In this document: one piece after another, positions 1-5,511 of the stretch
Numbering within the stretch: position 1 is the stretch's first letter
How the letters are laid out: the number at the start of each line of letters is the position of its first letter
Assembly: GCA_937893485.1 (NCBI GenBank)
Contig: CALBJL010000118.1
Location: 1 to 5,511 of the forward strand
Direction: 5' to 3'
DNA length: 5,511 bases
From: an uncultured bacterium
GTDB taxonomy: Bacteria; Bacillota; Clostridia; Lachnospirales; Lachnospiraceae
Notes under the pieces: generated by a model
Told to the model about the DNA's origin: nothing
Databases searched by the model: none
Seen by the model: only the letters and a program-made list of their open reading frames with translations
Position numbers and translations under genes: made by a program

Positions 1-1
1 C

Positions 2-145
2 CGTACACTGGCGAAAAATATCAATCTGCGCAACACCCCGGAAGTGAAATTTATCATGGATCAGTCGATCGCCTACGGCGTAAAGATGTCAAAGCTGATC
101 GATGAGGTCAACCATAAAAAAGGTGAAGAACATGAAGAAGATTGA
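2..145 (+). CDS. rbfA: Ribosome-binding factor A, C-terminal end (partial)
   Basis: This is the last 47 codons of an open frame that enters from upstream and stops at TGA 143-145. RbfA is a small KH-fold protein that binds the 30S subunit and helps mature the 5' end of 16S rRNA, notably in the cold. The visible segment carries the family's C-terminal signature: LRNTPEVKF, then a D-x-S and Y-G pair (DQSIAYG), then a helix ending in LIDEV, followed by a charged tail rich in H, K, E and D. The full protein is normally about 115-135 residues, so roughly two thirds lies outside the window. It sits directly before nrnA and truB, which is the standard Firmicute order downstream of infB. The stop codon overlaps the start of nrnA by 14 bp, suggesting translational coupling. 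Confidence 0.88.
   Translation, partial: RTLAKNINLRNTPEVKFIMDQSIAYGVKMSKLIDEVNHKKGEEHEED
120..126 (+). promoter_or_regulatory. Ribosome binding site that sets the nrnA start
   Basis: AAGGTGA lies inside the rbfA coding end, six to seven bases before ATG 132. The alternative in-frame ATG at 102 has no purine-rich site before it and would add ten residues not expected in the family. The site therefore favours 132 as the start. Confidence 0.7.
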
Positions 146-1085
146 TGAATTGCTGGATGGTATCACATCCGTGGCGATCGCCGGACATGTAAAGCCGGAC
201 GGGGACTGCGTTGGTTCTACACTGGCACTGTACAATTATATCAAAAATAATCATCCGGATATCGAAGTATGTCTGTATCTGGAACCGATCCCGAATCTGT
301 TCCGCTTTCTGGCGCGTGCGGATGAGATCGTAAATGACTGCGGAGAGGAGCATGTCTATGACCTGTTTTTTGCGCTCGACTGTGGCGACAGAGGACGGCT
401 CGGTGAGGCGGTTCGCTATTTTGACAGCGCAAAGCATACGGCATGTGTCGATCATCATATCAGCAATCAGAGTTTTGCGGACGACAATCTGATCGTGCCT
501 GACGCAAGCTCCACATCGGAGCTGATCTACGGTCTGTTAGACGAGCAGAAGATCACAAAGGAGATCGCGGAATGTCTCTATGTGGGCATTATCCACGACA
601 CCGGTGTGTTCCAGTATTCCTGCACTTCCTCCAAGACGATGAATATTGCAGGAAAGCTCATGGATAAAGGCATTGATTATCCGACGATCGTCGATAAAAC
701 ATTTTTTGAAAAGACGTTCGAGCAGAACCAGATTTTAGCGTGTGCACTGCTGAAAGCAAAGCGCTATTTTAACGACCGCTGTATCGCCAGCGTAATTACA
801 AAAGAGGACATGGACACCTACCATGCACTGCCGAAGCATCTCGAGGGCATTGTCGCACAGATGCGCAGCACAAAAGGCGTGGATGTGGCGATTCTGTTGT
901 ATGAAAATGCGGATGGCAGCTACAAGGCATCCATGCGGACAAACGGAGCCGTAGATGTCGCTGCGATTTGTGGCAGGCATGGAGGCGGTGGTCATGTACG
1001 CGCTGCCGGAGCGACGCTGCACGGCGAGCCGGAGCAGTTGTTAGAGATGCTGCTGGACGATGTCAGGGAGCAGTTGGCAGACTAG
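132..1085 (+). CDS. nrnA: DHH/DHHA1 phosphoesterase, NrnA-type nanoRNase / pAp phosphatase
   Basis: From ATG 132 this gives 317 residues, the normal NrnA length (about 310-325). NrnA is a cytoplasmic metal-dependent enzyme that degrades very short RNAs to mononucleotides and removes the 3' phosphate of pAp; some relatives also act on cyclic dinucleotides or their linear products. The DHH domain shows all expected metal-binding motifs: HVKPDGDCVGS at residues 19-29, LDCGD at 82-86, the DHH triad at 107-109, and HDTG at 155-158. The C-terminal DHHA1 domain carries the substrate-binding glycine motif GGGGH at 284-288, followed by VRAAGA. Nothing appears missing, so it should be active. The gene overlaps rbfA by 14 bp and ends 22 bp before truB. 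An upstream ATG at 102 is open in frame but lacks a ribosome binding site. Identification is firm at family level; the preferred substrate in this organism is not visible from sequence. Confidence 0.93.
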   Translation: MKKIDELLDGITSVAIAGHVKPDGDCVGSTLALYNYIKNNHPDIEVCLYLEPIPNLFRFLARADEIVNDCGEEHVYDLFFALDCGDRGRLGEAVRYFDSAKHTACVDHHISNQSFADDNLIVPDASSTSELIYGLLDEQKITKEIAECLYVGIIHDTGVFQYSCTSSKTMNIAGKLMDKGIDYPTIVDKTFFEKTFEQNQILACALLKAKRYFNDRCIASVITKEDMDTYHALPKHLEGIVAQMRSTKGVDVAILLYENADGSYKASMRTNGAVDVAAICGRHGGGGHVRAAGATLHGEPEQLLEMLLDDVREQLAD

Positions 1086-1107
1086 ACGGTGAAGGAACGA
1101 AGCAGTT

Positions 1108-2013
1108 ATGAATGGAATCATCAACGTATATAAAGAAGCCGGTTATACATCCTTTGATGTCGTGGCGAAGTTGCGTGGGATTCTGCGTGAGAAAAAGATC
1201 GGTCATACCGGAACATTAGATCCGGAGGCGACCGGTGTGTTGCCGGTGTGCATCGGTAATGCGACAAAGGTCTGCGCACTTCTGACCGACAAGGATAAGG
1301 TGTATGAGGCAGTATTATGTCTCGGTACCACGACAGATACGCAGGATGCGACGGGAACCGTACTTAGCGACCGAAACACACAGGCGGCGTGTCTGGATGC
1401 ACAGACCGTGCGGGATGCGATCATGGATTTTGTCGGCTGCTATGAGCAGATTCCGCCCATGTATTCGGCGTTAAAGGTCGGAGGTCGGAAGCTGTGTGAT
1501 CTGGCGCGTGAGGGCGTCGAGGTAGAGCGCAAGGCGCGCACCGTGCAGATCTATGGGATAGAAATTTTGCAGATCGATCTGCCCTGTGTGACGATGCGGG
1601 TACATTGCTCGAAGGGCACATATATCCGTACCCTGTGCGCAGATATCGGTGAACGGCTCGGAGTCGGCGGCATGATGAAGTCTCTGATTCGTACCCGTGT
1701 GAGCTGTTTTTCACTCGAAGAGGCACACACGCTCGCACAGATCGAAGAATACCGTGACTGTGGGCGGCTCGATGAGATTCTGCTGCCGGTGGACGGTGTG
1801 TTTGACGATCTGCCCCGGTTACAGATTGCGGTGTCCGACGAAGCACAAAAAAGGCTGCGCAACGGAAATCGTCTGGAAAAGGATGATCTGACCGGTGACC
1901 ACGGCGGTGCGTCATCCGGCTGCCGTGTCTATGATGCGGACGGCAGATTTTGCGGCATCTATGAATGGGATGATGCGCGCAGCGATTATAAGTGCAAAAA
2001 AATGTTTTTGTAA
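1108..2013 (+). CDS. truB: tRNA pseudouridine-55 synthase TruB
   Basis: The 301-residue product converts U55 to pseudouridine in the T-loop of most tRNAs. The catalytic core is intact. GHTGTLDPEATGVLP at residues 32-46 contains the nucleophilic aspartate D38. The motif around Y112-K123 (YEQIPPMYSALK) matches the conserved IPPxYSA segment of the TruB family. SKGTYIRTL at 168-176 carries the arginine that contacts the catalytic aspartate. The final part, from about residue 240, resembles the small PUA-like RNA-binding region of bacterial TruB (LRNGNRL, then a strand-rich end VYDADGRFCGIYE). AAGGA at 1092-1096 lies 11 bases before the ATG, somewhat long but acceptable. It follows nrnA by 22 bp and precedes ribF by 29 bp with no terminator, consistent with one transcript. 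Length is usual and there is no sign of disruption. Confidence 0.96.
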   Translation: MNGIINVYKEAGYTSFDVVAKLRGILREKKIGHTGTLDPEATGVLPVCIGNATKVCALLTDKDKVYEAVLCLGTTTDTQDATGTVLSDRNTQAACLDAQTVRDAIMDFVGCYEQIPPMYSALKVGGRKLCDLAREGVEVERKARTVQIYGIEILQIDLPCVTMRVHCSKGTYIRTLCADIGERLGVGGMMKSLIRTRVSCFSLEEAHTLAQIEEYRDCGRLDEILLPVDGVFDDLPRLQIAVSDEAQKRLRNGNRLEKDDLTGDHGGASSGCRVYDADGRFCGIYEWDDARSDYKCKKMFL

Positions 2014-2030
2014 TAGTATTATAGAAAAAT

Positions 2031-2035
2031 AGGGA
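2031..2035 (+). promoter_or_regulatory. Ribosome binding site of ribF
   Basis: AGGGA is seven bases before ATG 2043. It supports that start and independent initiation of ribF within the series. Confidence 0.6.
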
Positions 2036-2042
2036 TATACCA

Positions 2043-2975
2043 ATGATTTGTTTGCAGGAAATAGAACAATTTCATATCAGTGAACCGACCGCACTCACGA
2101 TCGGCAAATTTGACGGGCTGCACAGAGGACATGAGGAACTGGTCCGCCGACTGCTGCGGAAGCAGAGGCGGGGACTGAAGGCAGTGGTGTTTACCTTTGA
2201 CATTCCACCGAAAAAGCTCACACAGGGCGACGGGATGCGGCTGCTGTCCACGAATGCGGAAAAGCGGGCGCTCTTTGAGGAACGCGGCATGGATTATCTG
2301 CTGCAATGTCCGTTTACACCGAAGATCATGAGCATGGAGCCGGAAAAATTTGTGGAGTGGATCGTAGGCGCGCTCAATGTCAAGAGTATTGTTGTCGGCG
2401 AGGACTGCGGATTCGGTCATAACAGGCGGGGCGATTATAAGCTGCTCGCGCAGCTGGCGCCGGAGTACGGCTATGAGCTGGAGGTTGTCAAAAAGCTGCA
2501 GTTTGACGGCAGGGATATCAGCAGCACCTATATCCGTGAGGAGATCCAGAAGGGAAATATGGAGACCGCGGCGATGCTGCTCGGTCATCCGTATTCGATC
2601 GACGGAACGGTGGAGACCGGCAATCAGATCGGGCGCACGATCGGCATTCCGACGGCGAATATTGAGGCGGAGCCGGACAAGCTGCTGCCGCCGTTCGGCG
2701 TGTATGCAGCGTCCATTGACTTTGAGCATGAGCGCTACTACGGAATTGCAAATGTCGGCAGAAAGCCGACGATCAAGCCCAAACACGGCGATCAGAATCC
2801 GGTCGGGGTCGAGATGCATATTCTGCATTTTCATAAAGATATTTATTGTGAGCCGGTACGGATCTCCTTTCATGCGTTCGAGCGTCCGGAAGTGAAATTT
2901 GACTCGATTTCGGACTTGCAGGCGCAGATTGAAAGGGATATAGTGTTTAGTGAGCAGTATTTTGAGAAAATTTAG
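2043..2975 (+). CDS. ribF: Bifunctional riboflavin kinase / FAD synthetase
   Basis: This 310-residue cytoplasmic enzyme phosphorylates riboflavin to FMN and adenylylates FMN to FAD. The N-terminal nucleotidyltransferase domain shows the HIGH-like ATP site GKFDGLHRGH at residues 21-30, a V-V-F-T-F-D-I-P-P strand/turn, and the late motif ISSTYIREEI at 159-168. The C-terminal riboflavin kinase domain carries GRTIGIPTANI at 197-207, which holds the PTAN nucleotide/flavin motif. This is followed by GVYAA, the GIANVGRKPT loop and a conserved glutamate in VGVEMHI; the end (RPEVKFDSISDLQAQIERDI) matches the family's closing helix. One small oddity is that the segment usually close to GEDFRFGxxRxGD reads GEDCGFGHNRRGD, with C and G replacing F and R. 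I cannot say whether that affects FMN adenylylation. The gene sits in its usual place after truB. Confidence 0.95.
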   Translation: MICLQEIEQFHISEPTALTIGKFDGLHRGHEELVRRLLRKQRRGLKAVVFTFDIPPKKLTQGDGMRLLSTNAEKRALFEERGMDYLLQCPFTPKIMSMEPEKFVEWIVGALNVKSIVVGEDCGFGHNRRGDYKLLAQLAPEYGYELEVVKKLQFDGRDISSTYIREEIQKGNMETAAMLLGHPYSIDGTVETGNQIGRTIGIPTANIEAEPDKLLPPFGVYAASIDFEHERYYGIANVGRKPTIKPKHGDQNPVGVEMHILHFHKDIYCEPVRISFHAFERPEVKFDSISDLQAQIERDIVFSEQYFEKI

Positions 2976-3001
2976 CGATAGGATGATGGCAGAATAGCAA
3001 A

Positions 3002-3008
3002 AGAGGAG
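3002..3008 (+). promoter_or_regulatory. Strong ribosome binding site of the Na/Pi transporter
   Basis: AGAGGAG is five bases before ATG 3014. It supports that start and good translation. No terminator or convincing promoter is visible in the 38-bp gap after ribF. Confidence 0.65.
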
Positions 3009-3013
3009 TCAAT

Positions 3014-4633
3014 ATGAACTTAATTTTAACATTGATGGGCGGTCTCGGTCTGTTCTTATTTGGTATGAATTTCATGAGCCAGGGATTGCAGAAAGCAGCG
3101 GGGGCAAAGCTGCGTTCCGTGTTGACAGCCATCTCGAAAAATAAATATATCGGAGTGCTGTTTGGTGCGCTGTTTACCGCGATCATACAGTCATCCGGCG
3201 CGACGACGGTTATGGTCGTCACGTTTGTAAATGCGGGGCTGATGGAGCTGACACAGGCGGTCGGCATTATTTTCGGTGCAAATATTGGTACGACGATCAC
3301 CGCACAGCTCGTTTCGTTCAATCTGACTGCGATTGCACCGATGATTTTGTTTGTCGGTGTCGTGATGTTTTTATTTGTGAAAAAACCGATCTTTAAAAAG
3401 ATCGGAGAGGTCGTGATCGGTTTTGGTGCACTGTTTATGGGTATCAGTATGATGTCCGGTTCGATGCAGCAGCTAAATGATTATCCGGCTGTCATCAATA
3501 CGCTGTCACGGCTGACGAATCCGGTGCTGGCGATTCTGGTCGGTCTGATCATCACAGTGATCGTGCAGAGTTCGTCTGTAACCGTCAGTATTTTGCTGTT
3601 GATGGCAGGACAGGGCCTGGTTGCGCTGCCGGTCTGCTTTTATTTCATCCTCGGATGTAATATCGGTTCCTGTATGCCGGCGGTTATGGCGGCGATGGAT
3701 GCCAAAAAGGATGCCAAGCGCGCAGCACTCATCCATGTGCTGTTTAACGTGTTTGGCATGGTCATTATCTCGATCATACTGATCTTTGCGATGGAGCCGT
3801 TTGCGGCGTTTATCAATGCGATCTCCGGAGGCGACATCAAGCGGAGCGTGGCAAATACGGATACGATCTACAAGGTATTCCAGACCATCATCTTTTTACC
3901 GGTAACGGCACAGTTTATCAAGCTGGCCAACCGACTGATCCCCGGAACCGATGTCAGGCAGGAAGGCTTTTCGCTGCAGTATATCAATATGACGGCAGTG
4001 TTCTCGCCGACTGCTGCGATTGTTGAGGCAATGCAGGAGATTGGGCGTATGGGAAGAAAGGCAGAGCAGAATTTCAGGCTTTCGATGGATGCTTTTTTTG
4101 ACGGAGACCAGTCGAAAATTGATCAGGTCTACCAGACGGAAAAATATATCGATTACCTGAGCCATGAGATCACAGACTATCTCGTAGATGTCAACCAGAG
4201 ACAGCTGCCGGTTGCCGACAGTCTGAAAATCGGTGTTCTGTTCCATGTTGTCAACGATATTGAGCGGATCGGCGATCATGCGGAGAATATCGCAGATGCG
4301 GCTGTCCGCATGAAGGAGCAGAATCTGTCCTTTACGAAAAAGGCGACCAGAGAGATTCAGGATATGTTTGAAAGAGATATGTGTATTCTGACCTGTGCGC
4401 TGGAAATGTTTGAGAACGAAGACCATTCCCATATGCAGATGATCCTTGGGATCGAGGAGGAAGTTGACCAGATGGAGATTGATCTGCAAAATTCCCATAT
4501 CCGCCGCATGGCAAAGGGCAAATGCTCGCCGGAGTCCGGTCTGGTGTTTACTGATCTTGTGACAGGATTGGAGCGAATCGCGGATCATGCGACCAATATC
4601 GCGTTTGCACTGACAAATTCTACAGAGCAGTAG
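3014..4633 (+). CDS. Na+/phosphate cotransporter family protein with C-terminal PhoU domain
   Basis: The 539-residue product joins an Na/Pi-II (PF02690-type) membrane domain to a cytoplasmic PhoU-like domain. The membrane half has the duplicated signature of the family. QSSGATT at residues 59-65 is followed by GANIGTT at 88-94; the second copy is QSSSVT at 185-190 followed by GCNIGS at 214-219. Hydrophobic segments lie at about 3-20, 46-80, 107-122, 133-150, 168-200, 203-225, 238-262 and 288-305. From about residue 335 the protein is soluble and helical, with two PhoU-type metal-site motifs, ERIGDHAEN (417-425) and ERIADHATN (520-528). Related proteins (NptA, E. coli YjbB) move phosphate with sodium, and YjbB has been linked to phosphate export, so direction is uncertain here. 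PhoU domains usually tie transport to phosphate status. It follows ribF by 38 bp and is probably co-transcribed with it, although functionally it is a guest in a translation cluster. Confidence 0.93.
   Translation: MNLILTLMGGLGLFLFGMNFMSQGLQKAAGAKLRSVLTAISKNKYIGVLFGALFTAIIQSSGATTVMVVTFVNAGLMELTQAVGIIFGANIGTTITAQLVSFNLTAIAPMILFVGVVMFLFVKKPIFKKIGEVVIGFGALFMGISMMSGSMQQLNDYPAVINTLSRLTNPVLAILVGLIITVIVQSSSVTVSILLLMAGQGLVALPVCFYFILGCNIGSCMPAVMAAMDAKKDAKRAALIHVLFNVFGMVIISIILIFAMEPFAAFINAISGGDIKRSVANTDTIYKVFQTIIFLPVTAQFIKLANRLIPGTDVRQEGFSLQYINMTAVFSPTAAIVEAMQEIGRMGRKAEQNFRLSMDAFFDGDQSKIDQVYQTEKYIDYLSHEITDYLVDVNQRQLPVADSLKIGVLFHVVNDIERIGDHAENIADAAVRMKEQNLSFTKKATREIQDMFERDMCILTCALEMFENEDHSHMQMILGIEEEVDQMEIDLQNSHIRRMAKGKCSPESGLVFTDLVTGLERIADHATNIAFALTNSTEQ
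3380..3405 (-). terminator. Possible minus-strand intrinsic terminator inside the transporter gene
   Basis: CCGATCTTT (3386-3394) and AAAGATCGG (3397-3405) form a perfect 9+9 inverted repeat separated by two bases. On the plus strand it is preceded by six A (3380-3385). Read on the minus strand this is therefore a GC-footed hairpin followed directly by six T, the form of an intrinsic terminator for antisense RNA. It lies in codons for KKPIFKKIG, a cytoplasmic loop, so it could also be chance from codon choice. On the plus strand there is no T-run, so it should not stop the sense transcript. Confidence 0.35.
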
Positions 4634-4659
4634 CCGTTACCTGTCGAAACGTGCGATAT

Positions 4660-4692
4660 AATTATTACAGAATTATTACAGAATCATTGACA
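4660..4692 (+). repeat. Tandem 11-bp direct repeats upstream of and into the -35 box
   Basis: AATTATTACAG occurs twice head to tail at 4660-4670 and 4671-4681. A degenerate third unit, AATCATTGACA, follows at 4682-4692, and its last six bases are the -35 hexamer. The 11-bp period is about one helical turn, which is typical of OmpR/PhoB-family regulator sites. Each exact unit contains ATTACA, five of six matches to the Bacillus PhoP box TT(A/T/C)ACA, with the 5-bp spacer known for that box. An AT-rich UP-like element or chance duplication is the alternative. Confidence 0.5.
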
Positions 4693-4715
4693 TGTGACAA
4701 ATGTGTTGCTATAAT
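4687..4715 (+). promoter_or_regulatory. Consensus housekeeping-sigma promoter with extended -10
   Basis: The -35 box TTGACA (4687-4692) and -10 box TATAAT (4710-4715) are both perfect and are separated by exactly 17 bp. TGC directly before the -10 makes it an extended -10 (TGnTATAAT). Start of transcription is expected near A4723 or G4724. It would drive the SH3-domain gene at 4805, leaving a leader of about 82 nt. Confidence 0.88.
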
Positions 4716-4724
4716 ATTTACCAG

Positions 4725-4760
4725 ATAACAGCAGATGCTATCGTCTACTGTTATTTTTTT
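4725..4760 (+). terminator. Terminator-like hairpin at the 5' end of the SH3-gene leader
   Basis: ATAACAG (4725-4731) pairs with CTGTTAT (4748-4754). After one C/A mismatch, AGATG (4733-4737) pairs with CGTCT (4742-4746), including one U-G pair, closing a CTAT tetraloop. T runs from 4754 to 4760. This is an intrinsic-terminator shape of modest strength because the stem is AT-rich. It is the only terminator-like structure after the transporter gene, so it may end that operon. It also begins within about two bases of the expected start site of the downstream promoter, so every transcript from that promoter would carry it. It may therefore act as an attenuator or as a 5' stabilising stem. Confidence 0.62.
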
Positions 4761-4778
4761 GAAATACTATATCAGATC

Positions 4779-4811
4779 GTTTCATTTGCAGACAGGAGGC
4801 ATATATGAAAC
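4779..4811 (+). promoter_or_regulatory. SH3-gene ribosome binding site and possible start-codon stem
   Basis: AGGAGG at 4794-4799 is a perfect Shine-Dalgarno site five bases before ATG 4805. GTTTCAT (4779-4785) is the exact reverse complement of ATGAAAC (4805-4811), so the start codon could pair with the leader and leave the ribosome binding site in a 19-nt loop. The SD is certain in practice; the stem is weak and only a possibility. Confidence 0.6.
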
Positions 4812-5511
4812 ATAATTATGTAGATTTGAAAAAAATCAGCTTTGTTTTTGCATCCGTTCTTGGAACGGTGTTATTTTGTGCATCACCGCAGGACACTTAC
4901 GCGGCGGCGCATGCAGGTATGTCGGCAGTGCTTTCCGGTTACCTGAGCCAGACAGAAGGTCTGATGATCGCAAACAGCGATATTTCTTTATCGCGTGCAG
5001 CATTGCAGAATGACAGCGCGCCGGCGGTTGCACAGAGTGTGGACGAGACGGATACAGAAGATACAGAGGATACAGAAGACGAAACATTTTGCGGATATAC
5101 AAATCTTGGACTTGCCAATGTAGACAATTACCTGAATGTCAGGGAGGCGGCGGATGAGACCTCCGATCTGGTCGGAAAGATGCCGGCAGGCGCAGGCTGT
5201 GAGGTTTATGAGAAGGAAAACGGCTGGTATCACATCAGATCCGGCAAGGTCGATGGCTATGTATCAGCGGATTATCTGCTGACCGGAGAGAAAGCAAAGG
5301 AAAAGGCAAAGAAATATATCAAGGAAGTAGCGACCGTCACGACGACAACACTGTTTGTTCGTGAAAAGCCCAATACAGATTGTACGATCATCACGATGGT
5401 TCCGATTGAGGAGGAACTGACCGTATTAAAGAAAGTAGACGACGGCGCATGGTACAAGATTGAGATCGACGATGAGGAAGGCTTTGTGAGCGGAGAATTT
5501 GTAGAGATCTC
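4805..5511 (+). CDS. Secreted SH3-domain protein, probable cell-wall protein or hydrolase (3' end outside window)
   Basis: The frame from ATG 4805 stays open to the window edge, giving 235 complete codons. Residues 1-33 form a signal peptide: a basic start with K9-K10, hydrophobic core 11-26, and a likely signal peptidase I cut near TYA-A at 33/34. A low-complexity region follows, containing an acidic DTEDTEDTEDE run at 83-93. Then come two bacterial SH3 (SH3b) domains. The first, about 98-160, has YLNVREAAD, a lysine/glycine turn, GWYHIRSGKVDGYVSADYL. The second, about 174-235, has TLFVREKPN, then AWYKIEIDDEEGFVSGEFV. SH3b repeats bind peptidoglycan or its peptides. In Lachnospiraceae this layout commonly precedes an NlpC/P60 (C40) peptidase or another wall hydrolase, but no catalytic residues are in view, so that is inference. 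It has its own strong promoter and AGGAGG site, so it is a separate transcription unit. Confidence 0.88.
   Translation, partial: MKHNYVDLKKISFVFASVLGTVLFCASPQDTYAAAHAGMSAVLSGYLSQTEGLMIANSDISLSRAALQNDSAPAVAQSVDETDTEDTEDTEDETFCGYTNLGLANVDNYLNVREAADETSDLVGKMPAGAGCEVYEKENGWYHIRSGKVDGYVSADYLLTGEKAKEKAKKYIKEVATVTTTTLFVREKPNTDCTIITMVPIEEELTVLKKVDDGAWYKIEIDDEEGFVSGEFVEI
5051..5077 (+). repeat. Three 9-bp tandem units coding an acidic linker
   Basis: GATACAGAA, GATACAGAG and GATACAGAA follow each other in frame and encode D-T-E three times between the signal peptide region and the first SH3 domain. The units are in phase with codons, so copy number could change without shifting the frame and would alter linker length only. 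Confidence 0.8.

Noticed and set aside
102..131. Longer start for nrnA at ATG 102
   Set aside because: No ribosome binding site precedes it, the extra ten residues do not fit the family start, and ATG 132 has AAGGTGA at good spacing.
1995..2010. Small A/T stem (CAAAAA/TTTTTG) at the end of truB
   Set aside because: Too weak and lacking G-C pairs to act as a terminator; it spans the last truB codons by chance.
2019..2873. Long minus-strand open frame (284 codons) opposite ribF
   Set aside because: It lies almost wholly antisense to a clearly recognised ribF, its product has no recognisable motifs, and it reads as a mirror of ribF codon use.
2377..2895. 172-codon plus-strand frame inside ribF
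   Set aside because: Out of frame with ribF and rich in Arg and Ser as expected of a shifted frame; all RibF motifs are continuous in the main frame, so there is no frameshift.
3896..4588. 230-codon minus-strand frame opposite the PhoU part of the transporter
   Set aside because: Opposite a well-supported domain, with no ribosome binding site or family resemblance.
4742..4770. Second promoter with -10 TACTAT at 4765-4770
   Set aside because: Only four of six -10 matches and no acceptable -35 at 16-18 bp; the perfect promoter upstream is sufficient.
4871..4885. Lipoprotein cysteine (C25) in the SH3 protein signal peptide
   Set aside because: The residues before it (V-L-F-C) do not fit a lipobox because of the bulky F at -1, and a normal signal peptidase I site is present near residue 33.
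4836..5457. Several minus-strand frames opposite the SH3 gene
   Set aside because: The plus-strand frame here has a perfect promoter, SD, signal peptide and SH3 domains; the opposite frames are short, overlapping and low in complexity.

Overview
The window looks like chromosomal DNA from a gut-type Firmicute of the Clostridia, most likely Lachnospiraceae. This rests on the gene order rbfA-nrnA-truB-ribF, strong AGGAGG-type ribosome binding sites, moderate GC, an Na/Pi-PhoU fusion transporter and a secreted SH3-repeat protein. The genus cannot be fixed from sequence alone.

Positions 2-4633 read as one tightly packed plus-strand gene series. It holds the 3' end of rbfA (30S maturation), nrnA (DHH/DHHA1 nanoRNase/pAp phosphatase, overlapping rbfA by 14 bp), truB (tRNA pseudouridine-55 synthase), ribF (riboflavin kinase/FAD synthetase) and an Na+/phosphate cotransporter fused to a PhoU domain. 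Gaps are 22, 29 and 38 bp with no terminator between genes, so co-transcription is likely. The first four belong to the conserved nusA-infB translation/RNA cluster. The phosphate transporter sits where many Firmicutes have rpsO and pnp.

Positions 4634-4804 are the only sizeable intergenic region, and it is dense with signals. In order, it has two exact 11-bp AT-rich direct repeats plus a degenerate third, a perfect TTGACA-17-TATAAT promoter with extended -10, and a terminator-shaped hairpin with a T-run that starts at about the expected +1. An SD-containing leader follows, and a 7-nt stretch of it is complementary to the start codon region.

Positions 4805-5511 are the 5' part of a secreted protein gene that runs off the window: signal peptide, acidic DTE-repeat linker and two bacterial SH3 domains. 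It is probably a cell-wall-binding protein or hydrolase, but any catalytic domain lies beyond the end.

The coding genes are familiar families and I see no clearly new multi-gene system. The points most worth a second look are the regulatory region before the SH3 gene and a perfect inverted repeat inside the transporter gene that looks like an intrinsic terminator when read on the minus strand.
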